Source of the DNA: Streptomyces adustus
GTDB lineage: Bacteria > Actinomycetota > Actinomycetes > Streptomycetales > Streptomycetaceae
NCBI RefSeq assembly: GCF_009377175.1
Contig: NZ_VJZD01000017.1
Span: forward strand, 1-64,000
DNA: 64,000 nucleotides
Reading direction: 5' to 3'
The notes below the pieces were generated by a model. That model had not been told where the DNA came from and ran no database searches. It was given only the letters and a program-made list of their open reading frames with translations. Both the position numbers and the translations under genes were made by a program. Below, one piece after another: positions 24,861 to 33,376 of this stretch (position 1 is its first letter; the number at the start of each line of letters is the position of its first letter).

Positions 24861-25522
24861 CCATGACCGAAACACCGACGATCCGGATCCTGCTCGCCGA
24901 CGACCACGCGCTGGTACGACGCGGGGTGCGGCTCATCCTCGACGGCGAACCCGACCTCGAAGTCGTCGCCGAGGCCGGGGACGGCGCCGAGGCCGTCGCG
25001 CTGGCCCGCACCCACCAGGTCGACCTGGCCGTCCTGGACATCGCGATGCCCCGGATGACCGGCCTCCAGGCCGCCCGCGAACTCCACACGGTCAAGCCCG
25101 GCGTGCGGGTCCTGATGCTGACGATGCACGACAACGAGCAGTACTTCTTCCAGGCGCTCAAGGCCGGGGCCGGCGGGTACGTGCTGAAGTCGGTGGCCGA
25201 CCGCGACCTGGTCGCCGCCTGCCGGGCCGCCATGCGCGACGAGCCGTTCCTCTACCCCGGCGCGGTCACCGCCCTCGTCCGCAACTACCTCGACCGCGTC
25301 CACGACGGCGAGGAACCCCCGGACCAGGTGCTGACGCCCCGGGAGGAGGAGGTGCTCAAGCTGGTGGCCGAGGGCCACTCCTCCAAGGAGATCGCGGAGC
25401 TGCTGTTCATCAGCATCAAGACCGTCCACCGGCACCGGGAGAACCTCCTGCACAAGCTCGGGATGCGCGACCGCCTGGGGCTCACGCGCTACGCCATCCG
25501 GGCCGGCCTCATCGAACCCTGA
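24857..25522 (+). CDS. NarL/LuxR-family response regulator
   Basis: A 221-residue regulator (GTG 24857; ATG 24863 is an equally possible start). The receiver domain has the acidic pair DD near the N-terminus, phospho-acceptor D61 (AVLDIAMP) and the conserved lysine in YVLKS. The C-terminal LuxR helix-turn-helix (LTPREEEVLKLVAEG, SSKEIAELLFISIKTVHRH) binds DNA. The 4-bp overlap with the kinase gene makes them a pair. Targets are unknown; the divergent TraR unit and the downstream secDF gene are natural candidates. Confidence 0.92.
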   Translation: MTMTETPTIRILLADDHALVRRGVRLILDGEPDLEVVAEAGDGAEAVALARTHQVDLAVLDIAMPRMTGLQAARELHTVKPGVRVLMLTMHDNEQYFFQALKAGAGGYVLKSVADRDLVAACRAAMRDEPFLYPGAVTALVRNYLDRVHDGEEPPDQVLTPREEEVLKLVAEGHSSKEIAELLFISIKTVHRHRENLLHKLGMRDRLGLTRYAIRAGLIEP

Positions 25523-25541
25523 CCGCCGGCCCCCTCCGACC

Positions 25542-25586
25542 GCCTCAAGGCTCCGGCCGTCCACTCCCCCGCCGGAGCCTTGAGGC
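25542..25586 (+). terminator. Terminator after the response regulator
   Basis: A perfect 16-bp stem, GCCTCAAGGCTCCGGC (25542-25557) with its complement at 25571-25586, around a 13-nt loop, 20 bp after the stop. It separates the two-component pair from the secDF region. Confidence 0.85.
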
Positions 25587-25638
25587 ACCCCGCTCCCCCC
25601 AGGACCAGCGCCCACCGCAGCCGAAGCGAGGACGACGT

Positions 25639-26118
25639 ATGGCACGCTCCTCGCACGCCCCCGCGCGCTCGTGCGTCCTCGGGGCCTCGGCGGTGATCGC
25701 GATCCTGCTCGCCTCGCTCGCCGCGCTGCTCACCGCCGCGACACCCGGCGGCGCGTCCCCGGGTACACCCGTCGACGCGAGGGGGACGACAGCCTCGACA
25801 GCGGCGCCGCGGTCCGCCACCGCATCGCCGTCCACGTCACCGACCGCCTCCGGACCGGCTGCCGCGACCGTCCGGGCCCAGCGCGGCCATCACGCGGACG
25901 ACGGGCAGCCGGCCCTCCGCGCCGGTGCGGCACGGATCCAGCGCCCCGCCGTCGGCGAACGCCACTCGCCGCCGCCCGCCCTCGGCACCCCGGGCTGTCC
26001 GAGCGGCGCCCTGGCGCGCGCCGTCCACGCTTCCGCGGCGACGCCACCCGTGTCCACCTCCGCACAGCCGACGTACGACGTCCGCCTGCGGGCACCTCCT
26101 CGACGGCCGGGCAACTGA
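25639..26118 (+). CDS. Secreted or membrane-anchored low-complexity protein
   Basis: A 159-residue product. ATG 25639 follows GAGGA. A hydrophobic segment (about 13-35) is a signal peptide or anchor; the rest is rich in A, P, S and T with no fold I recognise. It lies 81 bp upstream of secDF on the same strand. Base composition agrees with coding, but the protein could be lineage-specific or poorly conserved, so confidence is moderate. Confidence 0.5.
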   Translation: MARSSHAPARSCVLGASAVIAILLASLAALLTAATPGGASPGTPVDARGTTASTAAPRSATASPSTSPTASGPAAATVRAQRGHHADDGQPALRAGAARIQRPAVGERHSPPPALGTPGCPSGALARAVHASAATPPVSTSAQPTYDVRLRAPPRRPGN

Positions 26119-26199
26119 CCCCGCACTCGCTGCCTCCGTCTCTTTCTCTTTCCGCCGTGGACCACGCGCCGGCCGCGGCATGCCCGCCGAAGGACCGTT

Positions 26200-28425
26200 G
26201 TGAACCGATCCCTGCACCTCAGAGGGCTGATCGCCCTCGCCGCCGTCGCCGTGTCGCTGTACGTCGCGCTCACGGTGCCCATCCATCTCGGCCTCGATCT
26301 GCGCGGTGGCACGCAGATCGTCCTCCAGACCAGACCGACCGCCGCGGCCGACGAGGACGGCGACGCGGTCGAGCGCACCGTCGAGGTGCTGCGCGACCGC
26401 ATCGACGCGCTCGGCGTCGCCGAACCCGGCATCGTCGGCTCCGGCAGCAACCGGATCATCGTCGAACTGCCCGGTGTGCAGGACCCGGCGAAGGCCGCCG
26501 AGCTCCTCGGCCGCACCGCCCAGCTCACCTTCCACCCTGTCGTCGGCACCGCGTCCGACACCGACGACGTCCCCGAACCGCAGCCCGGTCGGCCTCGCCC
26601 GCTGGTGCTGCCCGACGAATCCGGGCAACTCCTGCGCCTCGAGGCCGCCACGCTGACCGGAAAGGACGTCCGCAAGGCCGCCGCGCGCTTCGACCAGCAA
26701 AGCGGCGCCGGATGGCACGTCACCGTCGACTTCGAGGGCGCCGGGAAGGACGGCTGGGCCCGCCTGACCGGTGCGGCCGCCTGCCGTCCGGCGGGGGACC
26801 CGTCCCGCCGGGTCGCCATCGTCCTGGACGACAAGATCGTCTCCTCGCCGCAGGTCGACCCGTCCGTCGCCTGCCGCTCCGGGATAACCGGCGGTTCCAC
26901 GCAGATCACCGGTTCCTTCGACGACGCGGAAGCCAGGGAACTGGCTCTGCTCATCAACGGCGGAGCCCTGCCCGTGCCGGTGGAGATCGTCGAACAGCGC
27001 ACGGTCGGCCCCACCCTCGGGTCCGCGGCCATCACGGCCAGCGCCTGGGCCGCCGTCATCGGCACGGCGCTGACCTCGCTGTTCATCATCGTCGTCTACC
27101 GGTTCCTGGGCCTGCTGGCCACCGTGTCCCTGGCCTGCTACGGCCTCGTCTCCTACGCCGCCCTGGCCGCCCTCGGCGCCACCCTCACCCTGCCGGGACT
27201 CGCCGGGTTCGTCCTGGCCATCGGCATGGCCGTCGACGCAAACGTGCTGGTCTTCGAGCGCGCCCGCGAGGAGTACGCCTCCCGCCTGCGCTCCACCCCC
27301 CGCTCCTCGCTGACCGCCGGGTTCCGCGGCGCCCTCAGCGCGATCGCCGACTCCAACATCACCACGCTCATCGCCGCCGGCCTGCTGTTCTTCCTCGCCT
27401 CCGGTCCCGTCCGCGGCTTCGGCGTCACTCTGGGCATCGGCGTCCTCGCCTCCATGCTCAGCGCGCTGGTCGTCACCCGTGTGCTCGCGGAGTACGCCGC
27501 CGCCCGCTCCTGGGCTCGTCGCCGCCCCGGCCTGTTCGGTATCGCGCACACCGGCACCGTCCGCGACCATCTCACCCGCAGGAACCCGCAGTTGATGCGC
27601 CACCCGCGCAGATGGCTGGCCGTCTCCGCCGCCGCCCTCGTCCTGGCCGCCTCCGGGATCGCGCTGCGCGGTCTCGACCTCGGCGTCGAGTTCACCGGTG
27701 GGCGTCTCGTCGAGTACACCACCGCCACCGCCGTCGACCCCGACCGGGCGCGCGCCTCACTCGCCGACGCGGGCCTTCCCGACGCCGTCGTACAGACCTC
27801 GGGCGACGACCGACTCACCGTACGGACAGGTCCCCTGACGGACGATCAGACGGCGGGCGCCACCGAAGTCGTCCGCGGGCTGGCCGGCGGTGCCGAGGTG
27901 CTGCGCGACGAGAGCATCGGCCCCAGCCTCGGCAAGGAGCTCCGCCGTGGCGCGCTCGTCGCCCTGGCGGTCGCCCTCGGGGCCCAACTCGTCTATCTGG
28001 CAGCGCGGTTCCGCTGGCTGTTCGCCACCGCTTCGGTCGCGGCGCTGGCCCACGACGTGGTGATCCTCACCGGTGTCTTCGCCTGGCTCGGCAAGCCCGT
28101 CGACGGTGTCTTCCTGGCCGCGCTGCTGACCGTCATCGGCTACTCCGTGAACGACTCGGTCGTCGTCTTCGACCGGGTCAGGGAGCTCGCCCACCACCGC
28201 AGAACGCCGTTCCTCGACATCACCAACCGGGCGCTCCTGCAAACCCTGCCGCGCACCGTCAACACCGGCATGGGCGCCGCGTTCGTCCTGACCGCGCTGG
28301 CCGTCCTCGGCGGTGACACCCTCACCGACTTCGCCCTTGCCCTGCTCATCGGCCTCGCGGTCGGCACCTACTCCTCCATGTTCACCGCCGCACCGCTGGC
28401 CGTCGCGCTGCACGACCGCGGCTGA
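26200..28425 (+). CDS. secDF: Fused SecD-SecF protein translocase subunit
   Basis: A 741-residue fusion. GTG 26200 follows AAGGA. The SecD half (about 1-435) starts with one helix and the LGLDLRGGTQIVL motif, a periplasmic domain and five helices with VGPTLGSAAI and GMAVDANVLVFER. The SecF half (about 460-741) repeats the plan: GLDLGVEFTGGRLVEY, IGPSLGKELRRGA and GYSVNDSVVVFDRVRE. SecDF uses the proton gradient to pull exported proteins across the membrane. Streptomyces usually also has separate secD and secF genes, so this is probably an extra copy. Confidence 0.93.
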   Translation: MNRSLHLRGLIALAAVAVSLYVALTVPIHLGLDLRGGTQIVLQTRPTAAADEDGDAVERTVEVLRDRIDALGVAEPGIVGSGSNRIIVELPGVQDPAKAAELLGRTAQLTFHPVVGTASDTDDVPEPQPGRPRPLVLPDESGQLLRLEAATLTGKDVRKAAARFDQQSGAGWHVTVDFEGAGKDGWARLTGAAACRPAGDPSRRVAIVLDDKIVSSPQVDPSVACRSGITGGSTQITGSFDDAEARELALLINGGALPVPVEIVEQRTVGPTLGSAAITASAWAAVIGTALTSLFIIVVYRFLGLLATVSLACYGLVSYAALAALGATLTLPGLAGFVLAIGMAVDANVLVFERAREEYASRLRSTPRSSLTAGFRGALSAIADSNITTLIAAGLLFFLASGPVRGFGVTLGIGVLASMLSALVVTRVLAEYAAARSWARRRPGLFGIAHTGTVRDHLTRRNPQLMRHPRRWLAVSAAALVLAASGIALRGLDLGVEFTGGRLVEYTTATAVDPDRARASLADAGLPDAVVQTSGDDRLTVRTGPLTDDQTAGATEVVRGLAGGAEVLRDESIGPSLGKELRRGALVALAVALGAQLVYLAARFRWLFATASVAALAHDVVILTGVFAWLGKPVDGVFLAALLTVIGYSVNDSVVVFDRVRELAHHRRTPFLDITNRALLQTLPRTVNTGMGAAFVLTALAVLGGDTLTDFALALLIGLAVGTYSSMFTAAPLAVALHDRG

Positions 28426-28458
28426 GGCACCCAGGGCCTGTCGGCTGCCGGCCTGCCG

Positions 28459-28734
28459 TCAGGGCGGGGGGTTGGCAGCCAGCCGGCAGGCTCCGGTCGC
28501 GGCGCCGCCCGGCACGCCGAGCGCGCCCAGTGCGTCGGCACAGCCCCGCAGGTCGGCGTGCACACCCCGGGTGCACGCGGTGTTCACGGCGTCGGTGACT
28601 TCGACGCCGGTCTGCCGGACCATGTTCGTACAGGCCGGGATGTCCGCCCGGGCGGCGGGCGCGACGAGGACCGCGCCGCCGAGCACAAGGGTCAGACCGG
28701 TGAGGAAACCGGCGACATGGGCCGATGGACGCAT
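28459..28734 (-). CDS. Small secreted cysteine-containing protein
   Basis: A 91-residue precursor. ATG 28734 follows GGAGAG. Signal peptide about 1-30 (cut after ARA), leaving a mature peptide of about 61 residues with four cysteines (C35, C54, C65, C83), probably two disulfides. No family recognised. It runs convergent to secDF with a 33-bp gap. Confidence 0.7.
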   Translation of the reverse strand: MRPSAHVAGFLTGLTLVLGGAVLVAPAARADIPACTNMVRQTGVEVTDAVNTACTRGVHADLRGCADALGALGVPGGAATGACRLAANPPP

Positions 28735-28784
28735 GGCGGGTACCTGCTCTCCAGGGTCGGTGGGTCTCGCGGATCCGACGCCGG

Positions 28785-28828
28785 GCAGCGGACACGGCAG
28801 GTGGGCCGAGCAGCGGACACGGCGGGTG
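28785..28828. repeat. Direct repeat upstream of the small secreted gene
   Basis: GCAGCGGACACGGCAGGTG (28785-28803) recurs at 28810-28828 with one change, 25 bp apart. The two-and-a-half-turn spacing could suit paired binding of a regulator, or it is a plain duplication. Confidence 0.6.
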
Positions 28829-28992
28829 TACGACTCCTCACCCACGGCCCGCACCCGGGCCCCGCACCCGCCCGTTCGCCGGGCGGAACCGCCCCTCCTC
28901 ACCTCCGACGCTAGAACAGCCCGCCATCAAGCGCACCCTGGCCCGGACCCGTCGCCCCCAGGCCCCCGGAGCCACGGCGCCGGGCCGGTGTC

Positions 28993-29217
28993 TCACTCGC
29001 GTTGCGTGGCGAACAGTTCCAGGTGCGCGCAGGCGGGGCAGCGGTAGGCCTCGATCGTCCAGCGCGGCCGGCCCAACCTTTTGACACCGCCCAGCGGGCC
29101 TCGCTGAAGGGCGCCTTCGATCCACCGCGCGTTGCCGCGAGCGCCCTGCCCCGAGTCCTCGATGAAGCCCGGCTCCAGTCCCACCGTGCCGCAGTGGGTG
29201 CACTGTATGTCGTTCAT
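28993..29217 (-). CDS. Small zinc-ribbon protein
   Basis: A 74-residue protein with two CxxC knuckles, C6/C9 (IQCTHCG) and C60/C63 (YRCPACAH), a compact zinc ribbon. The linker holds a G/R-rich segment. The start ATG 29217 lacks a ribosome site but has TACACT (TANNNT) 6 nt upstream, so the mRNA is probably leaderless. Function unknown; such proteins often contact nucleic acid. Confidence 0.75.
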   Translation of the reverse strand: MNDIQCTHCGTVGLEPGFIEDSGQGARGNARWIEGALQRGPLGGVKRLGRPRWTIEAYRCPACAHLELFATQRE

Positions 29218-29223
29218 CGGGCG

Positions 29224-29229
29224 AGTGTA
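29224..29229 (-). promoter_or_regulatory. -10 box of a leaderless zinc-ribbon mRNA
   Basis: Minus-strand TACACT, 6 nt before the ATG at 29217; no Shine-Dalgarno sequence is present. Confidence 0.5.
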
Positions 29230-29437
29230 TTGACCCGCCGTCAGCGGCGGCCACGAGGGTGGCGCGCCACGCGTCCGCACGCTTCAGGACCATCCTGGGG
29301 ACGCACAGCCACCGTTACTCAGGCGGGGTTGAGTATGCGCGCTCATGTCCGACCGGACCGCCCGCGGCGAGGATCGACGCAGTGGCGCGGTCGAGGAACG
29401 GCAGCGCGATACAGCTGACACAGTTACGGAGAATCGC

Positions 29438-29896
29438 ATGTCCCGACGTTTGGCTCTGTCCGTGGCCACCGGTGTCGTCGTCCTCGGTGGGGTTGGCGCC
29501 GGCGCGCTGGCTCTCGCGTACGCCGGGGATCAGCCTCCGGCGATCGCCGACAGCAGCGCGCGTTACACCGCTCCCGTCGGCGAGCGCGACGGCGCGCTGA
29601 CCTTCGTCGCGGACGTCTCGGCGTCCTCCGGGGTCAGGAGCGTGAAGGTGCTCGCCTGGCCGGAGAACTCCTCCCTCGCCAAGAATCGGCCGACCGCGAA
29701 GGACATGGCCGCCGTGGAGTCGGCGATCTGCAAGCCCGCCGGGCAGGACACCGTGCGCTGCACCTACACGGCCCCGGTCAGGCGGTCGGACGCCCAGTCG
29801 TCGCCGCACGGTGTCTGGCATGTCGCCGTGCTGGCCACCGCCAAGGACGGCACGACCACCCTGGACGACGAGGCGGCCGACTTCACCGTCGGGTGA
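29438..29896 (+). CDS. Secreted DUF5707-like protein
   Basis: A 152-residue protein. ATG 29438 is preceded by ACGGAG; longer upstream starts add a charged tail before the signal peptide. Signal segment about 5-30. The mature domain is an all-beta, immunoglobulin-like sequence (ALTFVADVSASSGVRSVKVLAWP) with two cysteines (ICKPAG, VRCTYTAP). This agrees with DUF5707, a Streptomyces secreted family of unknown role; the assignment is from memory of the pattern. Confidence 0.7.
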   Translation: MSRRLALSVATGVVVLGGVGAGALALAYAGDQPPAIADSSARYTAPVGERDGALTFVADVSASSGVRSVKVLAWPENSSLAKNRPTAKDMAAVESAICKPAGQDTVRCTYTAPVRRSDAQSSPHGVWHVAVLATAKDGTTTLDDEAADFTVG

Positions 29897-29929
29897 ACCG
29901 GACGCGAGCGAGGGCAGAGATCCCGCGGC

Positions 29930-30005
29930 CACGTCCGGCGTGTCCCATGAGCATGTAATTGCATAATTTGTGGACATAGCAGAACATTTTCCAGCTACCG
30001 CTACG
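29930..30005 (+). promoter_or_regulatory. AT-rich promoter region before the GNAT-sugar ABC operon
   Basis: The stretch around 29948-29998 (ATGTAATTGCATAATTTG and onward) is far more AT-rich than its surroundings. It contains a -10-like CATAAT but no clear -35. It probably carries the operon promoter and an operator. Confidence 0.45.
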
Positions 30006-30033
30006 AGAAGTCACCGGCGGACGGGGCAGGGCA

Positions 30034-31035
30034 ATGAGCACGGACGACCCGTTGACGACCGAGCTCGGGACGCGGTCCCGGGCCGGGATCCGTGGCTTTC
30101 GCGGGGGTGACGGACCGCGGGTGGTGGAGGCGTGGCGCCGGAGCCTGCCGGCCGACCCGATCACCCGGGACCGCTTCCGCTCCCTGGTGCTGCTCGACGC
30201 CAACTTCGATCCGGAGGGGCTGCGGATCGCCGTCGACGGCGACCGTGTCGTCGGCGCCGCCTACGCCGTGCGCCGGCTGACCCCGCTGTACGGCACCGAC
30301 CTGGAGCCGCGGCAGGGCTGGCTCCCGTTCTTCTTCGTCGACCCGGTCGCACGCGGGCGGGGCCTCGGCCGACGGCTGCTGACCGACGCCCTCGACTGGC
30401 TGCACGGTCACGGCCGTACCCGGGTGGACTTCTCCTCGTACACCCCCAACTACGTCCTCCCCGGCCTGGACGCGGCGGCCTATCCGGAAGCGGCCGGGCT
30501 CCTGTCCTCCCTGGGCTTTCGCACCCGGTACGAGGCGGCGGCGATGGACCGCGGTCTGGTCGGCTACCGCCTCCCCGCGGAGGTCGCCCGACGCGTGGAC
30601 GAACTGGCCGCCCAGGGCTACCGGTTCGCCACTCCGTCCGACGACGACCTGGTGGAGCTGATCGCGCTCGCCGGGAGCCGCTTCGACCCGGACTGGGCGC
30701 GCGCGATCCGCGAGTGCCTGCTCGCGGGCGCGCGGCCCGACCGGATCGTCGTCGCACGGGCCCCTTCGGGCCGTCTGGTCGGCTGGGCGATGCACGGCGC
30801 GTACGCGTCGACGGACGAGCGGTTCGGCCCGTTCGGTGTCGTGGAGGAGATGCGCGGCAACGGACTCGGCGGGGTCCTGCTCCATCTGGTGCTGGAGCGG
30901 ATGCGGGCGCACGGCGCCCACTCGGCGTGGTTCCTGTGGACCGGCGAGCGGTCCCCGGCGGGCCGTCTGTACCGCAAGGCCGGGTTCGGGACGACCCGGG
31001 TGTTCCAGGTGATGCGCCGGGAGGCCACCCGGTGA
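30034..31035 (+). CDS. Tandem GNAT-domain acetyltransferase
   Basis: A 333-residue protein with two GNAT folds. The first has the acetyl-CoA loop R-G-R-G-L-G after FFFVDPV (about residues 105-115). The second has R-G-N-G-L-G after FGVVEE (about 270-278), then a typical LYRKAGF end. It acetylates an unknown amine. Its TGA overlaps the GTG of a solute-binding protein gene, so it is the first gene of a four-gene sugar-import operon and may modify an amino sugar or protect against it. Confidence 0.82.
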   Translation: MSTDDPLTTELGTRSRAGIRGFRGGDGPRVVEAWRRSLPADPITRDRFRSLVLLDANFDPEGLRIAVDGDRVVGAAYAVRRLTPLYGTDLEPRQGWLPFFFVDPVARGRGLGRRLLTDALDWLHGHGRTRVDFSSYTPNYVLPGLDAAAYPEAAGLLSSLGFRTRYEAAAMDRGLVGYRLPAEVARRVDELAAQGYRFATPSDDDLVELIALAGSRFDPDWARAIRECLLAGARPDRIVVARAPSGRLVGWAMHGAYASTDERFGPFGVVEEMRGNGLGGVLLHLVLERMRAHGAHSAWFLWTGERSPAGRLYRKAGFGTTRVFQVMRREATR

Positions 31036-32423
31036 CACCGCCCCACCGCACGGGCGATCCTGGCCCCGGTCGGCCGACCGATCGTCAAAGCCCGTGGCAG
31101 GGACGCGGCTTGGGTCGGCGTCACTTCGCGCTGGCGCTCCCCTCGGCGTTGCTCGTCTCCGGCTGTGCCGCGCCGTACCGGGGCAGCGGACGGCCCGGTG
31201 ATCCGATCGTGCTCACCCTGCTGTCGCACTACGCGAGCGGGGAGCTCAAGCAGGCCCTCCAGGGCCCGGTCGACGAGTGGAACGCCACCCACGACCGGGT
31301 CAAGGTGCGGACGAAGGCGGTCGAGTTCACGGACCTGCTGACCACGTTCATGGTCCGGCAGGCCGCGGGCCAGGGCGCCGACATCATCCACCCGTACTGC
31401 CTGTGGAACGGCCAGCTCGTCCGGGCCGGCGTCCTGCGGCCCGCGCCGTCCGGACACGCCGTGGAGATCGGGCGCGGCTACGGCAGGGCCGCGGTGGACG
31501 CCGCATCGGTGGGCGGCAGGGTGTACGGCTATCCCACCGAGGTGCAGACGTACGCCCTCTACTACAACAAGCGGCTGCTGCGCGCGGCCGGCCTCGGCTC
31601 CCCGCCGCGCACCTGGCGGGAGCTGGAGGAGGCGGCGTACCGCACCGCGCGCCGGGACCGGTACGGCAACACGCTCGTCCAGGGGTTCGGGCTGTCGACG
31701 TACGACGACTCCACCACCGTCGGCCAGACCCTCGCGCTGCTCGGCGCGGCCGGCGGCTCGTTCGTCTCGGCGGACGGCCGCAGCACCGCCATCGACTCGC
31801 CCGCCGGCCGTGCCGTGTTCGAGCTGGAGCACCGCCTCGTCGTCCGGGGCGCGAGCACCCCCGGCATCAACGTCTACAAGGCGTTCCAGTCCGGGCAGGC
31901 GGCCATGGTGATCAGCGCCGGCTGGTGGACGGCGAGTCTGCGGGCCGAGATGGGCCGGGACTACCGCGAGGTGGGCGTCGCGCCCGTGCCCGTCCCACGG
32001 GCGGGCGACCGGCCCGGCACGCTCTCCACCGGCTTCATGCTGGGGGTCAACACGGCCAGTGAACACCCGCGCGAGGCCTGGGAGTTCCTGCGCTGGCTCA
32101 ACGCCGAGAAGGTGGGCGTGCGGACCGCCCGGCAGGGCGCGGTGGCGACCCGGATGAGCTCGCTACAGGTGTCGGTCGGCTCGCTGACCGGTCGCGCCGA
32201 CGACATGGGGACCCTGCTGGGCGCGGGCGGCGATCCGAATCTGCGCCCGTTCCGGGAGGCGCTGGCGTACGCCGTCCCGGAGCCCAACGTGCCGGGCGCG
32301 CAGCAGGCCAAGTCCCTGCTGCGCCAGAACATCGAGGCGTTGTGGACCGGTCAGCGGTCGGTCGACGAGGCGCTGCGCGCCGTCCGCCGCCAGGTCGATC
32401 AGGAGGTGTCGCGGTCATGGTGA
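31032..32423 (+). CDS. Sugar ABC transporter solute-binding lipoprotein
   Basis: A 463-residue family 1 binding protein. GTG 31032 overlaps the GNAT stop (GTGA); a TTG at 31110 with GGCAGGGA upstream is a possible alternative. The signal looks like a twin-arginine lipoprotein signal (GRRHFALALPSALLVSGC, C45). Mature motifs such as LYYNKRLLRAAGL, PPRTWRELEEAA and the late TGFMLGVNTASEHPREAWEFL are standard for sugar binders. Sugar unknown. The permease start overlaps its end by 7 bp. Confidence 0.9.
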   Translation: MTPPHRTGDPGPGRPTDRQSPWQGRGLGRRHFALALPSALLVSGCAAPYRGSGRPGDPIVLTLLSHYASGELKQALQGPVDEWNATHDRVKVRTKAVEFTDLLTTFMVRQAAGQGADIIHPYCLWNGQLVRAGVLRPAPSGHAVEIGRGYGRAAVDAASVGGRVYGYPTEVQTYALYYNKRLLRAAGLGSPPRTWRELEEAAYRTARRDRYGNTLVQGFGLSTYDDSTTVGQTLALLGAAGGSFVSADGRSTAIDSPAGRAVFELEHRLVVRGASTPGINVYKAFQSGQAAMVISAGWWTASLRAEMGRDYREVGVAPVPVPRAGDRPGTLSTGFMLGVNTASEHPREAWEFLRWLNAEKVGVRTARQGAVATRMSSLQVSVGSLTGRADDMGTLLGAGGDPNLRPFREALAYAVPEPNVPGAQQAKSLLRQNIEALWTGQRSVDEALRAVRRQVDQEVSRSW

Positions 32424-33376
32424 ACGTGCTGACGCCGGAGCGGGCCGAGCGGGCGCACGGCCCGCGGCCCGCCAGGCCGGTCGTCGCGGCCCGCGACCGC
32501 ACCCGGCGCCGCCAGACCGTCGTGGCCTATCTGTTCCTGGCGCCGACGCTGCTGTTCTTCGCCGTCTTCCTGGTCCTGCCGCTCGGCTTCGCGCTGCTGC
32601 TGTCCCTGTCGCACTGGTCGGGGTTCGCCCTCGGCGACATCCGCCCGGTCGGCCTGGACAACTTCACCGGCCTGTTCGCGGACGGATCGACGTTCCTGGC
32701 GCCCGTCCTCACCAACACGCTGCTGTTCGCCCTGGGCACGGTGGCGCTCGCGCTCGCCGGCTCGCTGACCGTCGCCACCTGCATCGACAATCTGCGGTTC
32801 CAGGGGCTGTGGCGCACCCTGTACTTCCTGCCGATCGTGACGACGGTCGTCGCCGTCGGCAACGTGTGGAAGTACATGTACGAGCCGGGCGGCCTGGTCA
32901 ACGGCGCCCTCAACGCCCTCGGGCTCGACTCGGTGGCGTTCCTCCAGGACCCGGACACGGCGCTGCCCTCGGTCGTGGTCGTACAGGCCTGGGCGTCGGT
33001 CGGCACGGCGATCCTCGTCCTCACGGCCGGGCTGAAGTCCATTCCCGAGTCGTACTACGAGGCCGCCGCGCTCGACGGCGCCGGGCCCGTCACCGTCTTC
33101 CGGCGGATCACCCTGCCGCTGCTGCGGCCGTCGCTGCTGCTCGTGTGCGTCACCCAGATCGTCACCGGCCTCCAGTCGTTCGCGCTGATCGTCGTGATGA
33201 CCAGGGGCGGGCCGGGCGACGCGACCGACGTGGCCGCCCTGGAGATGTACCGGCAGGCCTTCTCCTACGGGGACTGGGGTACGGCGAGCGCCGCCGCGTT
33301 CGTGCTGTTCGCGGTGGTCCTCGCGGTCACCCTGCTCCAGCTGTGGATCTTCCGGCGCGGCGGGGAGGACGCGTGA
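32417..33376 (+). CDS. Sugar ABC permease (MalF-like)
   Basis: A 319-residue permease. ATG 32417 follows AGGAGGTG. Six helices; first helix VVAYLFLAPTLLFFAVFLVLP. The EAA motif reads YYEAAALDGAGPVTVFRRITLPLLRP. Partner of the next permease. No ATPase gene is in the operon. Confidence 0.92.
   Translation: MVNVLTPERAERAHGPRPARPVVAARDRTRRRQTVVAYLFLAPTLLFFAVFLVLPLGFALLLSLSHWSGFALGDIRPVGLDNFTGLFADGSTFLAPVLTNTLLFALGTVALALAGSLTVATCIDNLRFQGLWRTLYFLPIVTTVVAVGNVWKYMYEPGGLVNGALNALGLDSVAFLQDPDTALPSVVVVQAWASVGTAILVLTAGLKSIPESYYEAAALDGAGPVTVFRRITLPLLRPSLLLVCVTQIVTGLQSFALIVVMTRGGPGDATDVAALEMYRQAFSYGDWGTASAAAFVLFAVVLAVTLLQLWIFRRGGEDA

Noticed and set aside
23907-25522. Reading the two-component pair as DevS-DevR (hypoxia sensor)
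   Set aside because: The kinase has no GAF heme domains; it has two membrane helices and HAMP. Only the general NarL-type class is supported.
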